DNA of 64,000 nt from Halobacillus kuroshimensis DSM 18393 (GCF_000425705.1 NZ_AUDY01000010.1:1-64000); one strand, 5' to 3'; shown: positions 1 through 9,185, counted from the first letter of the stretch. The notes: generated by a model from the sequence alone, not told the origin. Numbers and translations: made by a program.

Positions 1-335
<335 letters not shown>

Positions 336-414
336 TATATATACTTCGTGAATCGTGTTTTAATCAATAGTTGTTTCCTTATCCGGTTTTGAGGGTTCAC
401 CTCAAACTTTATAT

Positions 415-533
415 TGATGTGGTGGTGAAGGCGAAGAGGTCACACCTGTTCCCATGCCGAACACAGTAGTTAAGCTCTTCAGCGCCGATGGTAGTCGGGT
501 TTACCCCCGTGAGAGTAGGACGCTGCCACGTCA
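415..533 (+). rRNA. rrf: 5S rRNA
   Basis: The 119-base sequence contains the conserved GAAGAGGTCACACC and CCGAACACAGTAGTTAAGC segments of Firmicute 5S rRNA. Ends are placed where the 5' segment TGATGTGGTG pairs with the 3' segment CTGCCACGTCA to close helix I. It is the last gene of the rRNA operon. Confidence 0.95.
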
Positions 534-537
534 CACG

Positions 538-568
538 AACCCTTCAGGATGATCCTGAAGGGTTTTTT
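538..568 (+). terminator. rRNA operon terminator
   Basis: An almost perfect 12-13 bp stem (AACCCTTCAGGAT with ATCCTGAAGGGTT) is followed by seven T. It lies directly after 5S, so no tRNA cluster follows this rRNA operon. Confidence 0.95.
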
Positions 569-603
569 TATGTTCTCGTATGAAGAAATAAAGAAACGTG
601 TCT

Positions 604-686
604 AAAGGACTGGTTTCAAAGTGGGGAAACCGAGTCTTTGGTCACAAATCTGTTCCATAAGCCTGCTGCTGTGTTTAACATAGCAG
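604..686 (+). promoter_or_regulatory. Two hairpins upstream of the alcohol dehydrogenase gene
   Basis: The gap between the rRNA terminator and the dehydrogenase gene contains two inverted repeats. The first pairs 604-617 with 626-639 (about 13 bp with small mismatches). The second is a compact palindrome at 666-686, stem CTGCTGTGT with ACATAGCAG around a 3-base loop. Neither has a T-run, so they are not terminators. An operator or leader structure is an inference. Confidence 0.4.
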
Positions 687-738
687 GTAAACGGTTATGT
701 TCCCTCTGTGAGTTCAAATCTAGTTTGGAGGTATGAAC

Positions 739-1905
739 ATGAATCGATTTACAATCCCACGCGATATATACTTTGGTGAAAATGCCCTTGAAATCCTTCA
801 GGACATCAAAGGCAAACGGGCACTCCTTGTTATTGGCGGAGGCTCAGTAAAAGAAAACGGAAATCTGGATACGATTAAACAACATTTATCCAAAGCGGAT
901 ATAGAAACGAAAGTCATTGAAGGTATTACGGAAGAGCCGTCTACGGACTTAGTTAACAATCATCTGGAAGAAGTGAAAAACTATGAGCCGGACTGGATCA
1001 TTGGTATCGGGGGCGGTTCCCCAATGGATGCTGCCAAAGCCTTCTGGATTTTCTATGAACATCCGGAGCTCAGCTTCCAGGACGCAATGGAGCCATTTAA
1101 TCTGCCTGCTCTAAGAGGGAAAGCGAAGTTTATCGGAATCCCGACAACAAGTGGTACAGCATCAGAGATTTCCAACCTCTCTGTCATTACAGAATCAGAA
1201 ACAGGGGTGAAATATCCACTGGCTGATTTTGACCTGACACCGGACCTTGCTGTCATTGACCCGGTTATGGTTGAATCCATGCCGAAGCACGTGACCGCCT
1301 ATAGTGGTATGGATGCTGTAACACACAGCATTGAAGCTTATGTGGCTAAACCGAGGACGACTTTCACAGATGCCTTGTCCATTGAGGCGCTGGAGACACT
1401 GGATCAGCACCTCCTGGCTTCTTATAATGACAATCAGGATTCCCGTGAAAAAGTCCACTATGCTCAAGCGATGGCAGGCATGGCTTTTGCGAATGCTGTT
1501 CTCGGAAATGTGCACAGTCTGGCGCATAAGAGTGGACCTACCTTTGGTGTTCCACACGGCTGTGCGAACGCGATTTATCTTCCATATGTCATTCAATTCA
1601 ACCGAAGTGTAGTGGAAGACCGCTATGCAGCTCTTGCCCGCCGGATCGGCCTTTCCGGACAGACAGATGAAGAACTCGTGGATGGTCTGATTGAATGGGT
1701 ACGCAATCTGAATAAAGAGATGGATGTACCAAATACACTGAAAGACTTTGGTGTAGAGGAAGAATTGTTTAAAGAGCATGTGGATCAAATGGCTGCCAAT
1801 GCTGTAGAAGATCCATGCACTGGAACAAACCCTCGTGAAACTTCTGTAGAGCAGATGAAACAATTGTTCATCGCTGCTTACTATGGCAAAGATGTAGACT
1901 TTTAA
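739..1905 (+). CDS. Iron-containing alcohol dehydrogenase
   Basis: Cytoplasmic NAD(P)-dependent dehydrogenase of the Fe-ADH (type III) family, which interconverts alcohols and aldehydes or ketones; the substrate cannot be read from sequence. The 388-residue length is typical. The nucleotide-binding GGGS motifs lie near residues 34 and 92. Metal ligands by family pattern are D192 and H196 (in GMDAVTHSIEAY), H259 and H273 (in VPHGCANA). An in-frame ATG at 733 lies 1 base after the GGAGG, too close for initiation, while ATG 739 has a normal 7-base spacing and was chosen. Monocistronic, with its own terminator. The C-terminal YYGKDVDF is intact. Confidence 0.9.
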   Translation: MNRFTIPRDIYFGENALEILQDIKGKRALLVIGGGSVKENGNLDTIKQHLSKADIETKVIEGITEEPSTDLVNNHLEEVKNYEPDWIIGIGGGSPMDAAKAFWIFYEHPELSFQDAMEPFNLPALRGKAKFIGIPTTSGTASEISNLSVITESETGVKYPLADFDLTPDLAVIDPVMVESMPKHVTAYSGMDAVTHSIEAYVAKPRTTFTDALSIEALETLDQHLLASYNDNQDSREKVHYAQAMAGMAFANAVLGNVHSLAHKSGPTFGVPHGCANAIYLPYVIQFNRSVVEDRYAALARRIGLSGQTDEELVDGLIEWVRNLNKEMDVPNTLKDFGVEEELFKEHVDQMAANAVEDPCTGTNPRETSVEQMKQLFIAAYYGKDVDF

Positions 1906-1915
1906 TCCATGAAAG

Positions 1916-1944
1916 ACACCCGGTCCATGACCGGGTGTTTTTTT
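1916..1944 (+). terminator. Terminator after alcohol dehydrogenase
   Basis: A 10-bp stem ACACCCGGTC / GACCGGGTGT with a 3-base loop is followed by a run of T. Nearly the same stem recurs at 6361-6383. Confidence 0.93.
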
Positions 1945-2039
1945 GATTAGATAAGGGTATGATCCATCCATGAACATTTGAAAGTGTGGTAAAATATAGG
2001 CGGGAAGGTGTATACATAAGGAATGAAGGAGCGTTTGAA

Positions 2040-2309
2040 ATGGTTCATTTTGAAAGAAAACGCAATACATTTTGGAATTGGAAGTATGCCGTTCTTTTGC
2101 TGCTTCTCCCCCTTGGGTTTTATCTTGTTTCTCTGAAAGGAGACATTGGAGAAATCCAGCACATGATTTTTGTGGCTGTGATTGTATGGCTGGCTATCGC
2201 AGGTGTTTTCGGTTTGACGAACAGGTGGGACCGGCTGCACGCCTATGGATATCTGTACCTCTTCAGCAGTCTCTTATTCTCGTTTTTAGGACTTGCTTTT
2301 ATTTGGTAA
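2040..2309 (+). CDS. Small membrane protein, unknown function
   Basis: 89 residues. Start ATG 2040 was chosen because AAGGAG lies 8 bases upstream; the reading frame opens further upstream without a better site. Three hydrophobic segments are visible (about residues 15-33, 40-60 and 66-89) with a basic, aromatic N-terminus (FERKRNTFW), so an integral membrane protein with the N-terminus probably inside. The family is not recognised. It precedes another small unknown gene by 49 bases, in a gap that contains a good sigma-A-like promoter, so the two may not be strictly co-transcribed. Confidence 0.7.
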   Translation: MVHFERKRNTFWNWKYAVLLLLLPLGFYLVSLKGDIGEIQHMIFVAVIVWLAIAGVFGLTNRWDRLHAYGYLYLFSSLLFSFLGLAFIW

Positions 2310-2315
2310 TACCGG

Positions 2316-2344
2316 TTGTGTTTTCATAGATTCCTCGTTATACT
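2316..2344 (+). promoter_or_regulatory. Candidate sigma-A promoter between the two small genes
   Basis: TTGTGT (2316-2321), a 17-base spacer and TATACT (2339-2344). The predicted start (~2351) falls almost on the Shine-Dalgarno of the gene starting at 2359, which argues some caution. Confidence 0.4.
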
Positions 2345-2358
2345 GATTGGGAGAATAT

Positions 2359-2616
2359 ATGTTCGGGGTGATCATCATACAACTGACGAGATGGAGTTAT
2401 TCACGTAGGAAAATGGTCCGCGGATATTTTGATAAGTTTCCACATTCAACCGTATACTTCCGAAGGGTACGGCGTTTCTATATTATTTATATGGTCGATT
2501 GGCATGAGCAGGATCCGGTCATCACCCAGGAGGACCGGGAAGGGATGCAGCTGTTGATCAACCGGGAGCTTGGCCGGGAAAAAGAATATAATCAAAGAAA
2601 GTCGAGAAAGGGCTGA
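2359..2616 (+). CDS. Small basic protein, unknown function
   Basis: 85 residues, start ATG 2359 with GGGAG 5 bases upstream (an in-frame TTG at 2347 lacks a site). The N-terminal half is strongly basic (RWSYSRRKMVRGYF, YFRRVRRFY) with one moderately hydrophobic patch, and the C-terminal half is charged and helical (QEDREGMQLL, ELGREKEYNQ). No known motif is recognised. It ends at a bidirectional terminator shared with the convergent gene ytfP. A small peripheral membrane or nucleic-acid-associated protein is possible, but nothing in the sequence decides this. Confidence 0.65.
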   Translation: MFGVIIIQLTRWSYSRRKMVRGYFDKFPHSTVYFRRVRRFYIIYMVDWHEQDPVITQEDREGMQLLINRELGREKEYNQRKSRKG

Positions 2617-2635
2617 CCCTTTCTCGACTTTTTTT
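2598..2635. terminator. Bidirectional terminator
   Basis: A 15-bp perfect stem (AAAGTCGAGAAAGGG and its complement) with a 4-base loop and T-runs readable from both sides. It separates the small gene at 2359 from the convergent ytfP. Confidence 0.93.
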
Positions 2636-2636
2636 G

Positions 2637-3896
2637 TCATGCCATTGCTTCCCATGCTGCATGCATGCCCGCTACACGGCCGGTGACCATTGCTGATGTA
2701 ATATTGTATCCGCCGGTGTATCCGTGAATGTCTAAAACCTCTCCACAGAAATAAAGTCCCGGCATGAATTTCGACTGCATGGTATTCGGGACGATTTCCT
2801 TGATAGAAACACCGCCGCCTGTTACGAAAGCTTTTTCGATCGGCTGGGAATCGTGTACATGAACGGTGAAGTGTTTCAGCAGTTGAACGAATTGGTGGAG
2901 CTGCTGATTGGACAAGTTCGCCGCCTTATCCTCACGATCGATTTCAGACTGATCCAATACATAGTCAAGCAGACGTTCAGGAACCATCCCTTTGACTACA
3001 TTCCGAAAAGCTTTCTTGGGCTGGTCTTTCATTGTTTTCTGAAGCTCATCGAGCAGGGATTGTTCATGCTGATCAGGAAGAGCATCAATCTCCACCTGAA
3101 CAGGTGAGCGGCCCTTCATCAGCTCTTTCACAACATACTGAGAACAGCGTAAAACAGCAGGGCCGGAAAGGCCGAAGTGAGTGAACAGCATATCCATCCG
3201 GTGGGTGATGATTTTTCTGCCTTTCGGATTTAATACCGATACGTTCACCCCCCGTAGAGAAAGCCCCTGAAGAGTCTTCTGTTTAATTACAGTGTCGTTT
3301 GACAGCAGAGGCACTTCTGTCGGAAACAGTTTTGTAATCGTATGGCCTGCTTTCTTCGCCCATGCATAACCGTCTCCAGTAGATCCGGTATGCGGGACAG
3401 CTTTTCCTCCGGCCGCAATGACTACAGCATTCGTTTGTATCTTCTCTTTGGACTTCAGAATGATCTGGTGCTCGTTTTCCCCGTAATGAATGGCATCCAC
3501 AGGTGTTTCTTTTCTTACTTCGATATTCAATTCATCCATCCGGTTCAAAAGGGCCTGGACAACATCCTTGGCCTTATTACTGACAGGAAACATCCGGCCG
3601 TGGTCTTCTTCTTTGAGCGCCACTCCAAGCCCCTCAAAGAAATCAATGATATCGTAATTGTTAAAAACAGAAAATGGACTGTATAGGAACTTTCCGTTTC
3701 CTGGTATATGTTTGATGACTTCCTCTTCTGGAAGGCGGTTCGTAACGTTGCAGCGGCCGCCTCCGGAGATGGCAAGCTTGGTGCCCAGCTTTTTTCCTTT
3801 TTCAATCAAGAGCGTACTTACACCCTGTTCAGCAGCAGCGATGGCTGCCATAAGCCCTGAGGGCCCTCCGCCGATGACGGTTACGTGGTAATTCAT
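2637..3896 (-). CDS. ytfP: FAD-dependent oxidoreductase of the HI0933/BaiN family
   Basis: 419-residue flavoprotein, probably cytoplasmic; the physiological substrate of this family in bacilli is not established. The N-terminal Rossmann motif [14 protein letters not shown] (residues 9-22) binds the FAD ADP moiety. [10 protein letters not shown] (about residues 44-53) is the family signature. The C-terminal [17 protein letters not shown] and the segment after it complete the FAD site and the FAD-linked C-terminal strand. Start ATG has AAAGGGA upstream on the minus strand. Divergent from murJ, as expected for the ytfP-ytgP neighbourhood of B. subtilis. Confidence 0.9.
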   Translation of the reverse strand: MNYHVTVIGGGPSGLMAAIAAAEQGVSTLLIEKGKKLGTKLAISGGGRCNVTNRLPEEEVIKHIPGNGKFLYSPFSVFNNYDIIDFFEGLGVALKEEDHGRMFPVSNKAKDVVQALLNRMDELNIEVRKETPVDAIHYGENEHQIILKSKEKIQTNAVVIAAGGKAVPHTGSTGDGYAWAKKAGHTITKLFPTEVPLLSNDTVIKQKTLQGLSLRGVNVSVLNPKGRKIITHRMDMLFTHFGLSGPAVLRCSQYVVKELMKGRSPVQVEIDALPDQHEQSLLDELQKTMKDQPKKAFRNVVKGMVPERLLDYVLDQSEIDREDKAANLSNQQLHQFVQLLKHFTVHVHDSQPIEKAFVTGGGVSIKEIVPNTMQSKFMPGLYFCGEVLDIHGYTGGYNITSAMVTGRVAGMHAAWEAMA

Positions 3897-4000
3897 AAAT
3901 GTCGTCCCTTTCTTATCTCATTCGTTCCTTGTTTATCCTCTATCTATGATAAAATAGATGAGGTCGATTCTACAATAAAATTGAAGGTGAAAAGCGAATT

Positions 4001-5608
4001 ATGTCAAAAATACTTAAAGGTACCTTGTTATTGACTGCAGGAACTTTCCTATCCAAGTTCCTGGGAATGATTTATACGGTTCCGTTTGAAAATATGGTGG
4101 GAACAGACGGGACCGACCTATTTTCCATTGCTTATGTTCCCTACAGCATTCTGCTCAGCTTATCGAGTATGGGCGTCCCTGTCGCTGTTTCCAAGTTTGT
4201 GTCCAAATACAACTCGCTTGGTGATTACGAGACCGGTCAGCGGATGCTGAAAGCCGGGATGACTCTGATGTCCATCACAGGAGTGATCGCCTTTTTAATG
4301 CTTTACTTCTCAGCTGAACAGGTAGCTGTCTGGACAATCGGCTCAGACTCTGACCGCCTTGACCATGCAACAATGGTCATTCAGATGGTCAGTTTTGCTC
4401 TGCTTGTTATCCCGCCGATGAGTATTACGCGCGGGTTTTTCCAGGGACATGAGTCCATGGCCCCTACGGCTGTATCACAGGTCGTTGAACAAATCGTCCG
4501 AATTGTTTTCCTTCTGGCCTCCGCTTTTATTATTGTCCAGGTCCTGGGCGGCCCTGTCCATCAGGCGGTAGGTTTTGCAACATTTGCTGCCTTTATCGGA
4601 GGGATTGCTTCCTGTATCGTTCTGTATGTATATTGGAGAAAGCGTAAACCTTTCCTGGAAAATCAAATTCAGGCTCAGGAATATACGTACGGCTTGTCCA
4701 ATAAGGAAATGTTCAAGGAATTGTTCACCTATGCCGGTCCTTTCATTCTGGTCGGGATTGCTACGCCTTTATACCAGCTGGTGGACCAGTTTACTTTGGA
4801 AAAAGCGATTAAGGCCTCAGGCGCTGAATATAATAATGCTTTTTCCATCATAAATTTTCTAAGTCATAAATTGATTATGATTCCGGTTACTCTCGGCCTT
4901 GGTTTATCACTCGCGCTGCTGCCGGCGATTACACAGGCGTTTACGAAGAATGAGATGGACCGCCTGAACAAACAGATCAACCAGGCCCTCCAGATCGTTG
5001 CGCTGCTGATCATCCCTGCTGTCGCCGGCTTATCTGTCGTCGCGTGGGAAGCGTATGGAACGTTTTACGGCGTGGATGAGGTAGAATACCGCGGAGATCT
5101 TCTCAGGTGGTATGCACCAGTAGGGCTGTTCCTGGCCTTATATACGGTCACTTCTTCGATTCTTCAAGGGGTGAATAAACAGAATTTTGCTGTTGTCAGT
5201 CTCGGAACAGGGATTTTGTTAAAAGTCAGCCTGAACTGGTGGTTGATTCAGCTGCTTGGCGCAAAAGGAGCAATTTTAGCGACAGGCATCGGTGTCGCTG
5301 CAGCTGTCAGCCTGAACTTCTGGCGTATTTTTACGACCATCGACTTTTCTTACAAGCAGCTGCTGAAGCGTACTCTGCTTGTCGTCATTTTGACAGCAGT
5401 CATGGCCGTAACGGTTCTTCTAGTCAAATGGCTGCTCGGTTTTGTATTTGAACCCACCGAGAACCGTGTGGATGCTCTGATCGTATTGATATTCAGTATT
5501 GGGGCCGGCGGGATCGTCTACTTGTGGACAGCCTACAAGACGACACTGCTTGAACATGTACTCGGCGGAAGAGTCCGTGTGCTGGATAAGTTTTTGAAGC
5601 GCAGCTAA
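4001..5608 (+). CDS. murJ: Lipid II flippase MurJ (YtgP), MOP superfamily
   Basis: 535-residue polytopic membrane protein of the polysaccharide-transporter/MVF branch, with about 14 hydrophobic segments spread along the whole length. The YtgP subfamily moves lipid II across the membrane for peptidoglycan synthesis. The N-terminal segment MSKILKGTLLLTAGTFLSKF and the motif GMIYTVPFENMVGTDGTDLF are typical of it, and the genetic context (ytfP upstream, an RsuA-type enzyme 12 bases downstream) matches ytgP rather than the sporulation paralogue SpoVB. AAGGTGA precedes ATG 4001. It likely forms an operon with the pseudouridine synthase that follows. Confidence 0.9.
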   Translation: MSKILKGTLLLTAGTFLSKFLGMIYTVPFENMVGTDGTDLFSIAYVPYSILLSLSSMGVPVAVSKFVSKYNSLGDYETGQRMLKAGMTLMSITGVIAFLMLYFSAEQVAVWTIGSDSDRLDHATMVIQMVSFALLVIPPMSITRGFFQGHESMAPTAVSQVVEQIVRIVFLLASAFIIVQVLGGPVHQAVGFATFAAFIGGIASCIVLYVYWRKRKPFLENQIQAQEYTYGLSNKEMFKELFTYAGPFILVGIATPLYQLVDQFTLEKAIKASGAEYNNAFSIINFLSHKLIMIPVTLGLGLSLALLPAITQAFTKNEMDRLNKQINQALQIVALLIIPAVAGLSVVAWEAYGTFYGVDEVEYRGDLLRWYAPVGLFLALYTVTSSILQGVNKQNFAVVSLGTGILLKVSLNWWLIQLLGAKGAILATGIGVAAAVSLNFWRIFTTIDFSYKQLLKRTLLVVILTAVMAVTVLLVKWLLGFVFEPTENRVDALIVLIFSIGAGGIVYLWTAYKTTLLEHVLGGRVRVLDKFLKRS

Positions 5609-5620
5609 GGAGGAATAGGA

Positions 5621-6340
5621 TTGAGAATTGATAAACTGCTTGCCAATATGGGCTATGGAACTCGTAAAGAGGTGAAAGGCCTTTTGAAAAGCGGCCATGT
5701 CCGCATCAATGGCGAACCGGAAAAAAGTCCCAAAACCCATGTAGATCCCAAGGAAGACTTAGTGACGGTTATGGGCGACGAAGTGGAATACCGTGAATAT
5801 ATCTATCTGATGATGAACAAACCAGGGGATTTAATATCCGCTACCGAAGATCCCCATGAGACGACAGTGATCGATATTCTCCAGCCGGAAGATATCGTCT
5901 TTGAACCGTTTCCTGTCGGGAGACTCGATAAGGATACAGAAGGCCTGCTCCTGATCACGAACGACGGTCAGCTGAACCATCGGTTGACTTCCCCGAAAAA
6001 AGACGTAGGAAAAACCTACTTTGCCCGTATTGAAGGGAAAGTCACTGAGAGCGATGTGGAAAAATTCGCTGCAGGTGTCACTCTGGATGACGGCTACCAT
6101 ACGAAGCCGGGAGAGCTGGTGATTCTTTCTTCTGATGAATTTTCGGAAATCGAACTTACGATTACCGAAGGCAAGTTCCATCAGGTGAAGCGGATGTTCG
6201 AAGCTGTAGGAAAGAAGGTTGTGTATCTCCAGCGGATTAAAATGGGGGAACTGGTTCTTGATGAAGAGCTGGAGCTTGGAGAATACCGTGAGCTGACGGA
6301 TGAGGAACTGGAGTATTTGATGAATATAACAAACCTCTAA
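5621..6340 (+). CDS. RsuA-family rRNA pseudouridine synthase
   Basis: 239 residues. An S4 RNA-binding domain (residues 1-60, RIDKLLANMGYGTRKEVK) is followed by the catalytic domain with GRLDKDTEGLLLITNDG, in which D103 is the catalytic aspartate. The family isomerises a uridine in small-subunit rRNA (position 516 in E. coli RsuA). It starts at TTG 5621 directly after AAGGAGGAATAGGA, 12 bases behind murJ, so the two are probably co-transcribed. The position next to murJ matches ytzG of B. subtilis. Confidence 0.9.
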   Translation: MRIDKLLANMGYGTRKEVKGLLKSGHVRINGEPEKSPKTHVDPKEDLVTVMGDEVEYREYIYLMMNKPGDLISATEDPHETTVIDILQPEDIVFEPFPVGRLDKDTEGLLLITNDGQLNHRLTSPKKDVGKTYFARIEGKVTESDVEKFAAGVTLDDGYHTKPGELVILSSDEFSEIELTITEGKFHQVKRMFEAVGKKVVYLQRIKMGELVLDEELELGEYRELTDEELEYLMNITNL

Positions 6341-6352
6341 GTTCGAGAATAA

Positions 6353-6383
6353 GCAAAAAAACACCCGGTCCACGACCGGGTGT
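6353..6383 (-). terminator. Terminator for the HTH gene (minus strand)
   Basis: The 10-bp stem ACACCCGGTC / GACCGGGTGT (6361-6383) is flanked on its left by seven A, giving a T-run only on the minus strand. It therefore mainly ends the HTH gene at 6413-6631, although it also closes the murJ operon region. Confidence 0.8.
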
Positions 6384-6412
6384 CATCTATATAAGAAGAG
6401 ATAATGATTCAA

Positions 6413-6631
6413 TTATGAGATTTTGACCCTCTTTTCAGTGATTGACCACCTTCCACGGTGTGGACTGGCGACAAGTCCATTGTATTCCAATATGCTTAAG
6501 TCCCTCTGCATTGTGCGATCAGTGATACCAAACTCATCTGCTAACTCATTTGTCGTGACTGTCCCTTTTTCTCTAATGTAAAGGTAGACAGCTTTGATCC
6601 GGGTGAGCATACGTGATGATGGATGATTCAA
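6413..6631 (-). CDS. ytzE: Small DeoR-type HTH regulator (YtzE-like)
   Basis: 72 residues, made of little more than one winged helix-turn-helix: KGTVTTNELADEFGITDRTM is the HTH (about residues 23-42) and SILEYNGLVASPHRGRW the wing. There is no effector domain, so it is a stand-alone DNA-binding domain. It begins at TTG with AAGGAG 8 bases upstream. It is transcribed divergently from the K+ channel gene, with 155 bases between them, and could act on that region. YtzE of B. subtilis has similar size and class; the assignment is by size, class and locus. Confidence 0.75.
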   Translation of the reverse strand: MNHPSSRMLTRIKAVYLYIREKGTVTTNELADEFGITDRTMQRDLSILEYNGLVASPHRGRWSITEKRVKIS

Positions 6632-6740
6632 AAAACCACTCCTTAATCGTCATTATATGGAACTTGTGGTGCCAGTGAATCTCTGAAGTTGGTTTCATTC
6701 TACAATAATGAAAGGTATCGTGCTACTATAATCCTCTCAA

Positions 6741-6773
6741 TTTACAGATTATTCACCTTATTTACAGATTATT
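6741..6773. repeat. Two phased direct repeats upstream of the K+ channel gene
   Basis: TTTACAGATTATT occurs at 6741-6753 and again, identical, at 6761-6773. The period is 20 bases, about two helical turns, so both copies face the same side of the DNA. They lie 13 bases before the start of the channel gene in the gap shared with the divergent HTH gene. Confidence 0.8.
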
Positions 6774-6786
6774 AAAGATCGGAGGC

Positions 6787-7818
6787 ATGAAATTGTACTT
6801 TTTCAGGAAAATTCTTTTAAAAATGGTGAAGGTCAATAATCTTGTCCTTTTCTTAGCAAGCATAGCCCTGCTGCTTCTATCCAGTATTTTGATCGTTATC
6901 GTGGAAAATGATACCTTCCCGACACTATTCGATGGGTTCTGGTGGGTCATGACAACGGTAACCACTGTAGGTTACGGGGATTATTCTCCTATCAGTGCTG
7001 GTGGGCGGCTGATAGCCATGTTTTTATATATCTTCGGAATCGGTTTGATTGGAATTGTGATTGGTAAGGTCGTTGATAGCCTGGCCATTTATAGAAAAAA
7101 ACGTCTGGAAGGTGATATCGTGTATAAAGATCAAGGCCATTTTGTTATTATCGGCTGGTCCCAGAAAACAGAATTTGCTGTGAAGGAAATGCTGGATACG
7201 CATGAAGACTGTGAAATCGTATTGATCGATCAGCTACCAGAAGCTCCTATGCTTTCAGAAAACATACACTACATAAAAGGAGATGCTGGAGATCATAACA
7301 CATTGGAAAAAGCCAATATTACAAAAGCGAAAGCTGTATTGATCTTTGCTGATGACCAGATGACCAGCAATCAGATGATTGATGGAAAGACACTTCTGAT
7401 TGCTTCATCCGTTGAAAATCTGGCTCCGGGTGTTCATACGATCGTTGAAGTGATGGAGGAAAAACACATCAATAACTTTAAGCATGCCCAGGTGGATGAG
7501 TTTATCGTCTCCAGTGAAACGATTTCCTCTTTGGCAGTCCGGGCAGCATTCAGAAAAGGGGTTTCTGGAATTTATGGACAGCTTCTGAAGCGTTCTGTAG
7601 GAGAGGACCTCTTTTACATTCCGACACGTTCAGAATGGCGTACCTACCGGGATGCTTTTCAAAATCTTCTATCTGAAGGAGCCACCCTTATCGCAGACCG
7701 GAATGATCTGGCGATTAATCGAAAGCTGGAAGAGCCGATCCCTGATAACGCAGAACTTTATGCCGTTTGTGATAAAGCCACGTATGACGCCATTCTTTCT
7801 AAAGGAGGACAATCATGA
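6787..7818 (+). CDS. yugO: Two-TM potassium channel with RCK/TrkA-N domain (YugO-like)
   Basis: 343 residues. Two transmembrane helices (about residues 15-38 and 72-98) flank a pore loop with the K+ selectivity filter TTVGYGD. A cytosolic Rossmann-fold RCK domain (from VIIGWSQKTEFA, about residue 120) follows, and then a C-terminal subdomain. It lets K+ cross the membrane under control of a ligand bound by RCK. The GGAGG lies only 1 base before ATG 6787; TTG 6793 has a 7-base spacing and may be the real start. The stop overlaps the ATG of pepV (ATGA), indicating translational coupling. Confidence 0.9.
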   Translation: MKLYFFRKILLKMVKVNNLVLFLASIALLLLSSILIVIVENDTFPTLFDGFWWVMTTVTTVGYGDYSPISAGGRLIAMFLYIFGIGLIGIVIGKVVDSLAIYRKKRLEGDIVYKDQGHFVIIGWSQKTEFAVKEMLDTHEDCEIVLIDQLPEAPMLSENIHYIKGDAGDHNTLEKANITKAKAVLIFADDQMTSNQMIDGKTLLIASSVENLAPGVHTIVEVMEEKHINNFKHAQVDEFIVSSETISSLAVRAAFRKGVSGIYGQLLKRSVGEDLFYIPTRSEWRTYRDAFQNLLSEGATLIADRNDLAINRKLEEPIPDNAELYAVCDKATYDAILSKGGQS

Positions 7819-9185
7819 ATTTCAAAAAATTAAGTGAAGAGTATTTGGATTCCTTCCTTATTCATGCTGGTGAACTGATCAGCATTCCAAGTGTTTATGA
7901 GAAAGACGAGGATACACCATTTGGACCCGCCATACAGCAGGCCTTATCCCATATGCTTGCGCTTGGAGAGAAAGACGGGTTTGTAACAAAGAACATCGAC
8001 GACTTTGCTGGACACATCGAATTTGGAGAAGGAGACGAAATCATCGGGGTGCTCGGCCATCTTGATGTTGTTCCTGCAGGTGAAGGATGGACATCTCCGC
8101 CCTTTGAAGCTGCTGTAAGGGATAATAACCTGTACGGACGCGGAGCCCAGGACGATAAAGGACCTGTGATGGCTGCTTATATGGCCATGAAAATGCTAAA
8201 GGACCAAGGATTCCAGCCTAAGAAGAGAATCCGGCTTATCCTGGGTACAGATGAAGAGCGGGACTGGCAGGGGATCAGCCATTATTTTAAAAAGGAGCCT
8301 ATGCCTGTGGCCGGCTTCACTCCAGACGCTTCTTTTCCAGTAATTCATGCCGAAAAAGGGCTGCTTGATGCTTATGCTGCGTATCCTGCTGCACCGGACA
8401 CAGAAAATGACATCCGCCTCTTACGTGTGAAAGGGGGAGGGCCGTTGAATATGGTACCGGATGAGGCCGTAGTCGAATTGTCAGGGGCTGTTCGGCCGGC
8501 TTTTGATGCCTACATAAACGAACATCAAGCAGACGCATACCTGAAGGAGAAAGAAGAGTCTGTCCAAATTGTGTTCAAAGGGAAAGCAGCTCATGCAAGC
8601 CGTCCGGAAACAGGAAAAAACGCGCTGATAGACCTTTTGGGCTTTCTCTTCTCCCTCCCGCTTCCTCAAGTCGACCATCAACTTGTTTCTCAGCTGCTTG
8701 CCTGCTTTACAGACACGGACGGCAGTGGTCTCGGTTTGGACATGTCTGATGACGTATCCGGACCATTAACCTCAAACCTGGGTTCTTTGGAAAAGACAAA
8801 GGAAGAATGGAGAGTCGGGCTGAACCTACGCTATCCTGTAACGGCGGACGCAGAGCAGGTTATGGAACGATTGCACAACGCGCTGGAAATAAACGGAGGA
8901 ACAGTAGAGATTTATGATCATCTGGCGTCTCTCTATGTTGAGAAAGAGGATACTTTAGTACAGACGCTGCTGTCCGTCTATAACGAAGCCACCGGCGGGC
9001 TGGCAGAAGCTTTGTCCATTGGAGGAGCCACTTATGCCCGTTCTTTGACAACCGGGGTCGCTTTCGGGGCGATGTTTGCCGACAGTCCGGATACTGCGCA
9101 TCAGTCTGATGAACACGTCAGGTTGAAGGATATGGTAAAAGCAATGGAAATTTATGCAGAAAGCCTTTACCGGCTGACAAAATAA
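7815..9185 (+). CDS. pepV: M20 family dipeptidase PepV (YtjP)
   Basis: 456-residue zinc dipeptidase of the cytoplasm, which releases amino acids from dipeptides. M20 landmarks: GHLDVVPAGEGW with H82 and D84, GRGAQDDKGP with the bridging Asp at about 113, and GTDEERDW with the general base and metal Glu at 147/148. A lid domain is in the middle of the chain. The C-terminal DTAHQSDEHVRL contains the last histidine ligand. Start ATG with AAAGGAGGA; 4-base overlap with the K+ channel gene. The length fits PepV (about 465) rather than shorter M20 exopeptidases. Confidence 0.92.
   Translation: MNFKKLSEEYLDSFLIHAGELISIPSVYEKDEDTPFGPAIQQALSHMLALGEKDGFVTKNIDDFAGHIEFGEGDEIIGVLGHLDVVPAGEGWTSPPFEAAVRDNNLYGRGAQDDKGPVMAAYMAMKMLKDQGFQPKKRIRLILGTDEERDWQGISHYFKKEPMPVAGFTPDASFPVIHAEKGLLDAYAAYPAAPDTENDIRLLRVKGGGPLNMVPDEAVVELSGAVRPAFDAYINEHQADAYLKEKEESVQIVFKGKAAHASRPETGKNALIDLLGFLFSLPLPQVDHQLVSQLLACFTDTDGSGLGLDMSDDVSGPLTSNLGSLEKTKEEWRVGLNLRYPVTADAEQVMERLHNALEINGGTVEIYDHLASLYVEKEDTLVQTLLSVYNEATGGLAEALSIGGATYARSLTTGVAFGAMFADSPDTAHQSDEHVRLKDMVKAMEIYAESLYRLTK

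Noticed and set aside
686-700. cre-like sequence GGTAAACGGTTATG upstream of the dehydrogenase
   Set aside because: Three deviations from the consensus, including the right end; too weak to call.
1195-2070. Minus-strand frame of 291 codons crossing the dehydrogenase 3' end and the terminator
   Set aside because: It covers a terminator and an unrelated gene start, and its product resembles no family.
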